64,000 nucleotides of DNA from Pseudomonas poae. GTDB taxonomy: Bacteria; Pseudomonadota; Gammaproteobacteria; Pseudomonadales; Pseudomonadaceae. Each line of letters begins with the position of its first letter. Positions within the stretch are counted from its first letter, which is position 1. Both the position numbers and the translations under genes were made by a program. The stretch spans positions 248,001 to 312,000 of the forward strand of contig CP034537.1 in NCBI GenBank assembly GCA_004000515.1, in the 5' to 3' direction. Below are positions 9,313 to 19,042 of this stretch, piece by piece. Below the pieces are notes generated by a model, which did no database searches, was not told the origin of the DNA, and saw nothing but the letters and a program-made list of their open reading frames with translations.

Positions 9313-9609
9313 CTAAATTTTTTTGGCCGTCTTTGTAGCTTCTCGTTCTGCAACTAGTAAGCTCAGCGTATCGGCCTCATGCACCATCTGGTGCGTCTCA
9401 CCCTCGAATTCGCTCCCCACACGGAGCGTAACTTTCAACCTAGATGTGAAGCCTTTTGAAACCGCCTTTTTCCTCGCTGCCTTCCCCGGTTGCACGATCA
9501 CGACATCCGTGACTGTGTCCTGAACGTCTGAGTTAATTGCGGGCGTAGAGGGCTCAGAATCACCGAATAGCGCCCCACGCATCTCATCTTCCATCAATTC
9601 CGTATTCAT
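9313..9609 (-). CDS. Hypothetical protein near recombinase module
   Basis: A 98-residue protein without a family I can name with certainty. It has an acidic N-terminus (MNTELMEDEMRGALFGDS), a basic middle (GKAARKKAVSKGFTSRLKV), and a repetitive Ala/Lys/Glu end (AEREATKTAKKI). The start at 9609 follows CTGAGAAATAGT. Similar small charged proteins are found near mobility genes in Pseudomonas islands, from memory. It is on the same strand as the recombinase genes and may be cargo. Confidence 0.5.
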   Translation of the reverse strand: MNTELMEDEMRGALFGDSEPSTPAINSDVQDTVTDVVIVQPGKAARKKAVSKGFTSRLKVTLRVGSEFEGETHQMVHEADTLSLLVAEREATKTAKKI

Positions 9610-11049
9610 ACTATTTCTCAGAAGAGTGACTGACAACTGTCGATCAGTAGCGGTCAATCTATCTCCTTAAAAGCCCCCGGCAATCAACTATCGGTGGGGT
9701 TTCTACAACGTTAGGAGGCGAGTTTTGAGAATATAATCACTCACAGCAATTTACCCGTTAGCAAACCTACCGGTTCATGCTCGACTCCAAATATAGCTGC
9801 AGCATCAAGGAAATGGTTCGAAGCATCACGGGATCGTCTCCGCAGTATTAGCCTCGCCTCCCTCTCGAATTGACCTTTCATGAGCCACTTGGATGTTTCG
9901 GCCTTACGTTTGCCTTTCATGGTCAATCTCATTAGGTCTAATCGTTTTTTTAGGGGGGTCTTGGGGTAAAGGTATCACCAAACGCTGGAGCATGGTGATT
10001 CACAACGCAAACCGTTCTGCCACTTGAATAAACATCACCTCAACCATTCTAGTTTCGGCAATGACCGCAAGAGTAGCGCTGCCGTACTGATGCATAGCTG
10101 CCGGCGGAAAATATCCGAATATATCCTGCTGACTATAATCTATAGTCACCAGGATATATTCAGATAGGTGTGGGAGCACTTAGCATTCAGCGGTAACAGT
10201 CAGTCATAAGAAAATTATCAATTAAGACAACTTCGGTCCAGCCACATCAACAGAGTGAAGACCTGAAAAGTTCTGCGGCTGAAACGGTATACCAAAAGGT
10301 GTTCCCAAAGCGCAGAAAACATTTAAACCAGTAAAACAAACACAATATTTATTGAAAGTAAGAAGCATATCCACATTATCAAAATTTTGTGAACACGAAT
10401 AACGCTTTTCTGCATAAAGTCTGGCACAGCACCAATTATCTCTCTAAATATTCCGAGGGTGCGCTTTACGCACGTAAGGATTTCTGATCATATTTACAAG
10501 TTTTAGTGCATACAGTCTGAGCAATTCGTGGTCAAGACTCTGGCTTTGAGGAATCAAGCTTCTGAAGAAGAGTTTTCGTTAACCCGGAATTTTCATTGTC
10601 ATACTTTCTGAATGTATCTTCAAGATGATAATGCCGTCCGTTCCCCAGTACTTTAACGTATTTAAATCCAACCTGGTCAGGTTATCTTAAATTTTTACAC
10701 CTATTGTAGGCCCGCCTTCAACTTAGAGGATTCACGACACAAAATATTAAAATTAAAAATCCGCTGATTCTTCTTATTTACCAACTTCAACAAAGCTCGT
10801 CTAGTTGAAATGCCAATCACCAAAATTAGCAAACTGAATTTAATAATGACTGAAGCCGCCTACATATTAAAAGCCATATAAAATTATGCACGGCCATTTT
10901 TATTCAATGAGCGCGCCTTAGCTTCGAGGGTAAGTAAATCATTTGATCATATCCCTTATCTATGGGTATCGCTGAGGTTGGAATAGATTTAATAATTCGC
11001 GCCTACACTTCGAATCAAGTATAAAAAATTGATTTCTACCGAATTGCAG
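9610..11049. other. 1.4-kb AT-rich stretch without a convincing gene
   Basis: A 60-63 codon basic frame on the minus strand (about 9741-9932) lacks a clear ribosome site and family. The rest is AT-rich with no long frame. It includes a 45-bp palindrome at 10117-10161. The stretch lies immediately downstream of the recombinase module, where cargo or an element end would be expected. Confidence 0.5.
10117..10161. repeat. 45-bp near-perfect palindrome
   Basis: Two 21-base arms differing at one position, around a 3-base ATC loop. The outer part is GAATATATCCTG and its complement, the inner part TGACTATA and TATAGTCA. No T run follows on either strand, so it is not an ordinary terminator. It may be a recombination or protein-binding site of the adjacent mobile module. 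Confidence 0.8.
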
Positions 11050-11493
11050 CTAAGGGTCCATAGCATGTAGACGCACCTCCGGCATTCGATTGCAAATAGG
11101 GCATTCGACCACACCTGCCATATCACGCCTAATAAACTTAGAAATATCTAACGACTCTTTTACGATAACGCTGATCACGTGCAAATATTGCACGCGCAAC
11201 GCCTCATAACTCATGATTGTACGAGTCAAGTCATTCTCTAGCTTTGAAATTTTCACTTTTAAATTGGCAGCGTGCGAGTCCTTGTCCAGACTATATTTTT
11301 TAAGAGAAAGTGTAGATATGGCTTCATCAAGCTCCCCCTGATGCTTCCTGATAGTTTCTCTAGAAACGCTCGCAAAAACGGCTAATTCCTTTTGGCTATA
11401 TACATATTGTTCCCCACGACTTAGATATTCAGTATTCAATGCATTCAACGACTTATTAAGATACTCACTCAACCGCTTTCCTCTACGCTGCAT
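11050..11493 (-). CDS. Small accessory protein of recombinase module
   Basis: A 147-residue protein: an HTH-like segment (YSQKELAVFASVSRETIRKH, about residues 31-50), a predicted coiled coil (about 75-110), and a C-terminal CPICNRMPE zinc-knuckle-like motif. It is the last gene after three tyrosine-recombinase genes, 15 bases after the third. The position and layout are those of TnpC in Tn554-type transposons or the small X protein of gamma-mobile-trio modules. The family name is inference; the HTH plus coiled coil is visible. Confidence 0.6.
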   Translation of the reverse strand: MQRRGKRLSEYLNKSLNALNTEYLSRGEQYVYSQKELAVFASVSRETIRKHQGELDEAISTLSLKKYSLDKDSHAANLKVKISKLENDLTRTIMSYEALRVQYLHVISVIVKESLDISKFIRRDMAGVVECPICNRMPEVRLHAMDP

Positions 11494-11508
11494 TTTGAGT
11501 CTCCGGCG

Positions 11509-13661
11509 CTACTTAAGTTGGCGAACCTCCAACAGGCGAGCGGTACTTCTTGCCACGCGGCTGAAATGGACATCTTGATGACCACCTTCCCCACCGTTCG
11601 CTTGAATATATTCCCTAATAGTATTAGCATCATCATTGATTTTTTTCAGCTCAATACATTGACCTTCATTCTCTACATCCACCACCAAACTTTCACAGCA
11701 GTCTCCTCGCTCATTGACTGACAAGCAAGAGAGACTATGCCTGCACGTTTTCAGAGCTAAATCTAATGTACATCCCCCATGTGGCATTGGATTGACAATC
11801 CGTACTGCGGCTTTGAGGTATTGTTCGGCAGTTTGGCGATCGGTCATGCCCAAAATGTTATAAGTCTCTTGTATTTGCCCAATGGCTTTATCTTGCCGGA
11901 TGCTTGTCAGCAAATCCTGAACAACTTTGCTTCTATCGATCGCTAACGTCTGATCATATACTCGCGCCTGCGCTAAGCTTTTTCTAGACAAGAGCGCATT
12001 AACTTGCAAATCAGTCAGCCCCCCTTGCTTGTAAACAGTATTCAACCAGTGTCGTATATCATGCCATGTGAAAGTGGCAACATTACCAGTTCTAGGATCA
12101 ATAACATTGTATTTAGAAAAACTGAATCTAGGCCTTTCGCGGCATCGGCCAGCCAATAACAAAATTGTGCTCGAGATACCATCGTATAATTAGCCAAATC
12201 CGTATTGAACGAAGTATGAAAAAAGAAACGGGGTAGAACCATCAGCGCATCCTCAACCTCAAGCACTGCACCAGTACCATCTCGAATAACTGGCTCAATT
12301 TGTTTATGAAATTCTCCCTCAAAATTGGAGTCATATGTAAATGGGAACGATTTTTTCAACAACTGATCCGAAAGACACACATCAAAAATCTTCCTCACAA
12401 TACTAGTCGCTGTTTTGTGATGCCTAAAGCGCATCTGATAAAACTGCTCGAAGCGATTGAATGAAACCGAATGAGGATGCACCAACAATACTTCCCTCCA
12501 ATTAGGAGTATCAAGCGTCACAGGAAACGAGCGCCAATTCGAATCAAAAGAATAATAGACACCTTCTTTAAGTGCCATTTGCCTGTTAACCTGTCTTTTA
12601 AAATGCCTTGCACTAACACCTACATACTTAGCTCCTCCAGTGATACCCAGGCGCCGCTGGACTCCAACAAAATCTATAAATTGATTACGTTTACTAACCC
12701 AAACTGCATCAGGCGTAAAGATACTAAAGCTGGTGGTCCACTCGTGACAAAATCTCCTCGCATAGTACTCTGTAGCTTCCGGCGATTTCCAAACCTTATA
12801 CCAATCGACAGCCGATGATTCTTTTCTTTTGCGCGCTATACGTCTGCCCTCCACTGTTAGGTTCTTCAAGAACTCGACTGCACTTTTAACTGCCGGCAGC
12901 AAATCCTGTGGAAACAATCTCAACGTCTGACCTTCGACCTTTTCGGGAAACAGTCTGAGCACCCACGCGCCCTCATGAAATACTAAACAATCAACTGGCA
13001 AACTTGCCAGCTCGCCAACACGCCCCCCATTGCTGAATTCAGTACAATTGCATTTATAAAAAAGCGATCTTTCGGAGCAAGACTTTCGTTCGACGCTAGC
13101 CCGAAAAAATCTCTCATCACCTCAATAGGTATGAGTTTATTACGTCTCCCTTCCTCAGTTCCATCCCGACCATGCTCTATAGTGCTGGTTGCGAGCGCCT
13201 TATAACTTATTCTAAGACCTAGATTTATTCTCAGCCAAGAACCAAAATTAAATAACTTTTTTTGAAGATTGACGTTGTTCCCCACGGCAATTTCAAAATC
13301 ACCATTATTCACCTGCATAATACTTTTTGACCCTAAGATTTCGTCCAGTTTTTTGATAGCCCTCATATCTCCAACGGCGGTAGCATCACAGATATTAGAT
13401 TTCCAGCGCTTATTTAATATGTATGCTTTAGCTACAGCTCTGAGACCAAGATTACTAATGGACGAAAAAGAACATTTGAATATCGCGCATTACCGGGACG
13501 TCTTTTCCAACGCAAAACATTCCATTTGTCAGAAAAAAATCGATATCATCTTCCAAAATCTGCATCCACCGCGTGCACTTATCGATTAGTTGACTTGGCA
13601 TACCGATTGCTTTTAATTTCTTTAATAATTCCAATTTAGTCACCTGCTTCGATTTTAACAA
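11509..13661 (-). pseudogene. Long tyrosine recombinase (TnpB/GmtZ-like), frameshifted
   Basis: Four consecutive frames join into one protein of about 717 residues. Breaks lie near 13468 (an extra T in TTCTTTTTC), near 13025 (G6 where G7 restores the frame) and near 12138 (AAAGGCCTAG lacking one base). The C-terminal part has a tyrosine-recombinase HxxR motif in WHDIRHWLNT and a candidate nucleophile in ARVYDQT, then a Cys-rich tail (GGC, TCRHSLSC, DCC). Its start overlaps the end of the preceding recombinase gene by 26 bases. It is broken as assembled, though every break is a one-base change. Confidence 0.72.
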
Positions 13662-15099
13662 TCACATCTGTGATGGATTGATAAACACGCTCCAACTCTT
13701 TAAGCACTTTACTACGTTCGGATCCGTTGATTGCCGCATTCCACTTATTCAACATAGCTTCTATGTAATTCAAAGACCGGTAGTGATCGGCATCTTTCCA
13801 AGCGATAAAAAATGGACATCCGTTATAACAGCTAAAAAATGGGTGTTTAGTACAAGCAACTTGACTTCCACAGGACCCCACTACTGCGGGGGCAGCTATA
13901 ACTGGGATCAGTATTGGATTACCTGGCGAAATCGGCGCTATCTTCCCTGCAAAAAATGCAGCTGTGAGCTCGGAAAAGATACCGCCTAACTTTCTTCCGA
14001 CACGATCCAAGAGTGGACAAAAATCAGATACTAGGCAGTCAATATATGCGTTTACTGCGAAAAGGCTCTTATGCTCCAACACATACCTTATCTCTTCGCT
14101 AGTACATCCCTGCATGGCCATTTGTGTTGCGCCGCTATGACGAATACGATAAGGCGTCAAAATCAAGATTTCGTTGGTTCTAGGGCTAATGATTTTCTTT
14201 TTTCTGGACCAGTTTTTTATCATAGCGTCGAAATTCGATTTTGTGCCAGGTTTAGATGTTACAATTAGCCGCCCCTTAGCCTTTTGACACTCACTTACGC
14301 CTTCACGCTTTCCATACTCTAAAATTTCATTAGCTAGTTCAGCTGTAATAGGCCACAAATCACTGGGCTGTCCCGCGTTATACTTAATTTTCGGAATTCT
14401 CAAGAAGAATTCTTTTTCACCTAAAATACCTGGCGGCGACCAGAGAGCCTCAATATCCATACTTGAAATCTGCATTGGTCGCTTGAGCGTTTCAAAGGAA
14501 ATCCAAACAAAAAGTCTTGCAACATTTTCATCCCATGACTCGTTCCCACTCTCAAGCATCGCTCGGCGCACCAACTCCAGCTCTGCGTTAGTCAAAGCCC
14601 CACGTTTTTTATCCCAATCCGATATAACTCTTGTCGATGGCGAGCCCACTGCAATTTGATTAAGTTCAGCAGCGTAAATTTCGTCCGCCTGGGCCAAACC
14701 ATTATCAGCACAATATGTATAAAATTTTCTAAAACAAAGCCTTATAGACTTCGACGCGGTAGCGAACATCTCAAAAAGTTCATGCCATGACAACGACGAA
14801 AAATTTTTCCACTCATCCTTCCATACAACAGCCATCATCTTTAATGCTGACTTCACTTCATTTACAATTGCCGGCGTATGGTCTTGAAGTTTATCACACA
14901 CATATTCGTATGCTGCATCAACTACCTGAGAGCAAAACAGGTACATGGAAAAGTCAATCCAATACCTTCTGCCCCTCCAGATACTTTCTATCCTCGGCCC
15001 AGTCACATCAATCAACAAACAGGAAGAAGGATCAGCGTAACACTTTATGAAGATATTCCCGTCGCTGTTTACATACTTCCCCTGTTCATTGACTTCCAT
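13636..15099 (-). CDS. Tyrosine recombinase, middle gene of module (GmtY-like)
   Basis: An intact 487-residue site-specific recombinase. The catalytic domain has RIRHSGATQMA (HxxR region), an EHKSL box and the candidate nucleophile in VNAYIDC. A C-terminal Cys/His cluster (CTKHPFFSCYNGCPFF, about residues 418-433) looks metal-binding and is typical of recombinases found in multi-recombinase modules. The start overlaps the end of the first recombinase gene by 14 bases and the end overlaps the third, indicating translational coupling. Base composition is AT-rich compared with the core genes. Confidence 0.82.
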   Translation of the reverse strand: MEVNEQGKYVNSDGNIFIKCYADPSSCLLIDVTGPRIESIWRGRRYWIDFSMYLFCSQVVDAAYEYVCDKLQDHTPAIVNEVKSALKMMAVVWKDEWKNFSSLSWHELFEMFATASKSIRLCFRKFYTYCADNGLAQADEIYAAELNQIAVGSPSTRVISDWDKKRGALTNAELELVRRAMLESGNESWDENVARLFVWISFETLKRPMQISSMDIEALWSPPGILGEKEFFLRIPKIKYNAGQPSDLWPITAELANEILEYGKREGVSECQKAKGRLIVTSKPGTKSNFDAMIKNWSRKKKIISPRTNEILILTPYRIRHSGATQMAMQGCTSEEIRYVLEHKSLFAVNAYIDCLVSDFCPLLDRVGRKLGGIFSELTAAFFAGKIAPISPGNPILIPVIAAPAVVGSCGSQVACTKHPFFSCYNGCPFFIAWKDADHYRSLNYIEAMLNKWNAAINGSERSKVLKELERVYQSITDVIVKIEAGD

Positions 15100-16334
15100 T
15101 CTGAACCCTCCTCTTATTATTTTCAGTAACTTTTCTACGTGTAGAATCTCTCACTGCCCGGTTTGCATAAAGAAGCAAAGACGTTTCACTTCGCCATCCC
15201 CCCATATATACGATGCTATCGATTGCAGCGCTTCGGTCAGGAGATTCCTGAGCTGCAATATATAATCGGTTAAACTTTGAATGGCGAAGCAAATGCCATC
15301 TAAACGTTACTCCAGATTTCCGCTGAATGACATTTGCGATGCGGCTCGCGGCAGAACAAGACAAAGGTTTTCCTGCGCCAAAACTTCCATGCGCAACAAA
15401 CAGATAATCATGATCTAAAAAATTAGTCACTCTCATCTTGCCCCTGATAAATTTCTTCATGACCCTATATTTCTTTACATACAGCTCAAGCAATCCAACT
15501 AGATCATCATCCTCAGGCTGCATATACAAATATCGACCTAGCGTTTTAACTTTTGGATTATAAGGAACTCTGGAGTCTAGATTGCTATTTCTTCTATCCA
15601 GATGAACTATTTCAACATACGGATCACTACCCGACAAATTCAAATCTTCCAACCTAAGCGATAGTGCCTCACCAATTCTTAATCCAAACGCTTTTACGAG
15701 TCGCCATAATAAATAATTTCTATGACAAATACCCTTGTCAAATTTTGCCTCTTCAAATTCATGTAGCAAGAGATTCTCGATTGAATTAATTTCACTATCG
15801 CTCAAGTCCAAAGCGAGTTTTCCTCCCTCCCCTCCAATGGTCGCCTTACTCCAAAAAAAAACGCTGCGTATTAACGAGGGCAATTAACTCCACATCCGCC
15901 TTAATCAGCTCACTCGAGCTTACATAGTTGAAAACAAACCACACGACAAAAGTTTTACAGCTTTGCATTACCTGCCTATTGTAGGAGCTGATAGTGTTTG
16001 AGTCTTTGTCAACCACCTCACTGAGCCAATCCGAGAAACTTTTTATTTGTTTATAGCGAAGCCCAAATCCACTCAATAGATAGAATTCTAAATCGACTTT
16101 TCCTTCGCTAGCCCAAGTAAATAAAAATGCTACGTGATGAAACAGGGTAAATATGCTACCTTTGTTTTTTCTTTCCCCTCGGGCGTACGCTGCCTCGAAA
16201 AGCGATGCAGCCAAAGACGGAACCAGTGTTCTAGAATTGACAAATAAGCATCTACCGATCCCTTCGGCTTGAAACTTGACTAGTTTATACCGTAGATTTT
16301 TTCGACCCTTCGATATGCGAAGATTAACTTTCAC
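15086..16334 (-). pseudogene. Tyrosine recombinase, first gene of module, frameshifted
   Basis: Joined, about 416 residues: an N-terminal SAM-like core-binding region (to about 15850) and a catalytic domain with LRIGEALSL (first Arg box), WHLLRHSKFN (HxxR) and LLLYANR (Tyr). The frame changes at a run of nine A (nine T in the coding strand) at 15853-15861. That run is a classic place for sequencing error and also for transcriptional slippage, so the gene may still be functional. GTG start at 16334, overlapping the stop of a small upstream frame. Confidence 0.75.
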
Positions 16335-16564
16335 AGTTCACGCCCCCATTTAGATTCGCAGGCGTCCGTCCATATGCAGCCAAACAATGCACATCGATAT
16401 AGATTTTTCTTACCTATAGCGAACAATAACGAGCGGAAGATCACAGACACATAGAATTTCTTGCCCATGGGCTTAGCATCCCACCAAGCAACGCCCGGTA
16501 GACCAATTAGAGATTCGGCTCGAAATTGATATTGAAGGTGTGATCTTTTAATACACATGCGCAC
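16331..16564 (-). CDS. Small hypothetical protein upstream of recombinases
   Basis: A 77-codon frame containing GLPGVAWWDAKPMGKKFYV. Its TGA overlaps the GTG of the first recombinase, as expected for translational coupling, which is the main reason to list it. It might instead be the N-terminal part of the recombinase separated by a frameshift. No family recognised. Confidence 0.35.
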   Translation of the reverse strand: MRMCIKRSHLQYQFRAESLIGLPGVAWWDAKPMGKKFYVSVIFRSLLFAIGKKNLYRCALFGCIWTDACESKWGREL

Positions 16565-16756
16565 AACCCCGACGTCTTAGTAAACGTTCGTGGGTACAGA
16601 TGCGCGTCAGCGGACTCCGACAGGCGGTCGCTATCTATGGTCCCGAGGCGTTGCGATGACGCCCCTAATTGACGATAGCGCGCTATCAGCAGGTTCGCCA
16701 CTCCGCAATTTAATATATTCCTAAAATTAAGTAGGCACCTTTCGATCCACTAAATC

Positions 16757-16966
16757 ATGGATAAAGCCGAAGCTGACCGTCATGACAAAATGCTTGAACT
16801 CGCTGAGTTGCTGGCAGAAGTGTTGCAAAAAGCCGTGCCGTCCCTGAGCGAGCAGCAGGTCGAAGAAGCCGGGATCTACATGGCGAAGAACCGTGATGTC
16901 TTTGCCAAGGCGTTCAAGAGCCAACCGGACGTGCTGTCCGAATTGCTGAACGCTCCGGCGGAATAA
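16757..16966 (+). CDS. Conserved small Pseudomonas protein
   Basis: A 69-residue soluble, mostly helical acidic protein (KMLELAELLAEVLQKAVPSL, AKNRDVFAKAFKSQ). No known domain. It is the first core-like gene after the accessory region and is followed at once by a strong terminator. Confidence 0.6.
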   Translation: MDKAEADRHDKMLELAELLAEVLQKAVPSLSEQQVEEAGIYMAKNRDVFAKAFKSQPDVLSELLNAPAE

Positions 16967-16980
16967 AGCCCGAATTGAAC

Positions 16981-17011
16981 AGGCCCTGAATCAATGATTC
17001 AGGGCCTTTTT
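16981..17011 (+). terminator. Rho-independent terminator
   Basis: An 11-bp perfect stem AGGCCCTGAAT / ATTCAGGGCCT with a 5-base loop, followed by TTTT, ending the 16757-16966 gene. The convergent dehydrogenase gene ends 11 bases further on. Confidence 0.88.
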
Positions 17012-17021
17012 AATGCGTGGG

Positions 17022-18041
17022 TTATTTGTACAGCAGGCGCTCGGCCAGTTCGTCCGCTACCCGTGCAGGGGAGCGCTTCTCAGCTTGAGCGTGAGCGAAG
17101 ATTTCCGTGAGGCGTGTGCCGATATTGGCCAGGTGCGCGGTGATATCCGGCAATTGGGCGCCGTTGTGCTTGAGCGCGACGTAGATCAGGCCGCCGGAAT
17201 TGATCACATAGTCGGGCGCATAGAGAATGCCGCGCCCTTCCAACTGATCGGCAATGTCCAGGTTGGTCAGCTGCGCGCTGGCTGAACCGGCCACGGCGGC
17301 GCAGCGCAGTTGGCCGACGCTTTGGCGGTTGAACACCGCACCCAGGCCACAAGGCGCCAGGATATCGCAAGGCGTGCTGAGCAAGGCATCGTTGGCGATG
17401 GGGTGTGCGCCAAGTTGCTCCATGGCCAATTGCACCTTGCCGTGGTCGATGTCACTCACCAACAACTCGGCACCGGCGGCGTGCAGTTGTTCAGCCAGGG
17501 CGTAACCCACATTGCCCAAGCCCTGGACCGCCACGCGCAGGCCTTCGAGGTTGTCGCTGCCCAGGCGGGCCATCGCGGTGGTGCGAATACCCGCGAACAC
17601 GCCCATGGCGGTATGGGACGAAGGATCGCCGGCAGCCGTGGTACTGGTGACAAAGCGTGTCTGTTGGGCGATGCAATCCATGTCGGCGACCGAAGTGCCG
17701 CTGTCGATGGCAATGATGAAACGGCCATCGAGCTTTTCGATGCAGCGACCAAAGGCTTCAAACAGCGCCGCACGGCTTTCCACATGCACGGGACGGATGA
17801 TCACCGCTGTGCCGCCGCCCACCGGCAGGCCGGCCAGGGCCGCTTTGTAGCTCATGCCCTGGGCCAGGCGCGCGGCATCCGCCACGGCGCTTTGGTCGTC
17901 GGGATAGGAGAGGTAGCGACAGCCGCCAAGGGCGGGGCCCAGGCGGCTGTTATGGATGGCAATGACCGCCTTAAGCCCGGTGACCGGGTCGACGCTCAGG
18001 TGCAGCGATTCAAGGCGGGTGCTGTGCATGAGAGCAAACAT
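17022..18041 (-). CDS. ldh: Leu/Val/Phe dehydrogenase-like protein
   Basis: A 339-residue amino-acid dehydrogenase family protein. The N-terminal domain has GPALGGCR and the substrate lysine K66 in MSYKAALAGL. The NAD domain has the dinucleotide motif VQGLGNVGYALA and PDYVINSGGLI. In this family the GGGK box carries the catalytic lysine, but here it reads GGGTAVI with threonine at residue 78 (codon ACA for AAA). If correct, oxidative deamination should be lost or greatly weakened. Family members convert L-leucine and related amino acids to keto acids. Otherwise full length with no frame defects. Confidence 0.85.
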   Translation of the reverse strand: MFALMHSTRLESLHLSVDPVTGLKAVIAIHNSRLGPALGGCRYLSYPDDQSAVADAARLAQGMSYKAALAGLPVGGGTAVIIRPVHVESRAALFEAFGRCIEKLDGRFIIAIDSGTSVADMDCIAQQTRFVTSTTAAGDPSSHTAMGVFAGIRTTAMARLGSDNLEGLRVAVQGLGNVGYALAEQLHAAGAELLVSDIDHGKVQLAMEQLGAHPIANDALLSTPCDILAPCGLGAVFNRQSVGQLRCAAVAGSASAQLTNLDIADQLEGRGILYAPDYVINSGGLIYVALKHNGAQLPDITAHLANIGTRLTEIFAHAQAEKRSPARVADELAERLLYK

Positions 18042-18228
18042 CGTCAGGCTCCCGAATCACTTCTGGTAGTGGCCCAAGTATAGGCTTGCGGTAGAAAACT
18101 GCCGGACCACGCTGGAATAAGCCGACCGGTTTTGCAGGCCCTGAGACATAAGCGCACGGGATATTTCTCAAGCCACTGGACGAAAATTCCCAGCAAGGCT
18201 AAAACGGGGGCATCCGCCGGAGAATGCA

Positions 18229-19030
18229 ATGAATCCCCGCAAAGCCTTTTTCGCCTGCCTTGAACGTTCCCCCCCTGCGCTGTTTGAAGCGGCGCTGTGG
18301 ATTGCAGCCGAGCATGACGCGGCGGTGCAACCGTTGGTGATCTTGCAGGAGCTGGCGTTACTGCAACAGCAGGTGGTGTGGGCATGCCCATGCTGCCGCC
18401 GGACGAGCTCGGGCAACCATTACTGCGCCGCCTGAATGACCTGGGGTTCGCCCAGGACGACTTCACCCCCTACGCCCCGCCGCCGCCTTGCTGGACAAGG
18501 TGTTGCAACGCAAACGCGGGCAGCCGTTGGCGATGGGCTTGATTGCCCTTGAACTGGCGCGTCGTCTGCATATCCCGATGGTCGGTGTGAATTTCCCAGG
18601 GCACTTCCTGCTGCGGGTGCCCGGCGCTGACCACCTGCTGGACCCGTGTGGCGGCCGGCGCCTGTACCCCAACGATTGCCGCGAACTGCTGCATCGCCAA
18701 TATGGGCCCAACCTCAAGTTGCAGTCCGATCACCTGCACACCGCCGACCCGCGCTCGATCCTGCAACGGCTGTCGCGCAACCTGCGCCAGTTGCACCTTT
18801 CCAACGACGCGCCGCTGGACGCCCTGGTCGACGCCGAACGTGTGCTGGAGTTAGGCAATGCCAGCGCCGCCGATTACCTGGCGCGGGCCAGCCTGTATCA
18901 ACGCCTGGATTGCCCGAATGCCGAGCGCTTCGACCTGGAGCACGCGCTGCTGCTCAGTGAAGACCCGATCCAGCGCCTGCGCCTCACCGAGCGGCTCGGG
19001 CACTTGCCACCCAACTCGGTGGTGCACTAG
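18229..19030 (+). pseudogene. SirB1/transglutaminase-like protein, frameshifted
   Basis: About 267 residues when three frames are joined. The start MNPRKAFFACLE follows GGAGAATGCA. The frame breaks near 18375, runs through PMLPPDELGQPLLRRLND, and breaks again near 18480, from where LDKVLQRKRGQPLAMGLIALELARRL and GVNFPGHFLLRV follow. The last block contains the conserved PxHFLLR motif of the SirB1 (UPF0162) group of transglutaminase-like proteins. The tail resembles the tetratricopeptide end of that family. Function in Pseudomonas is unknown. Confidence 0.75.
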
Positions 19031-19042
19031 GACTGTAGTGAG

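Noticed and set aside
9741..9932. 60-63 codon basic frame on the minus strand
   Set aside because: No family and poor start signal; cannot be told from chance in this AT-rich stretch.
10117..10161. Rho-independent terminator
   Set aside because: No run of T after the hairpin on either strand and no gene ending nearby.
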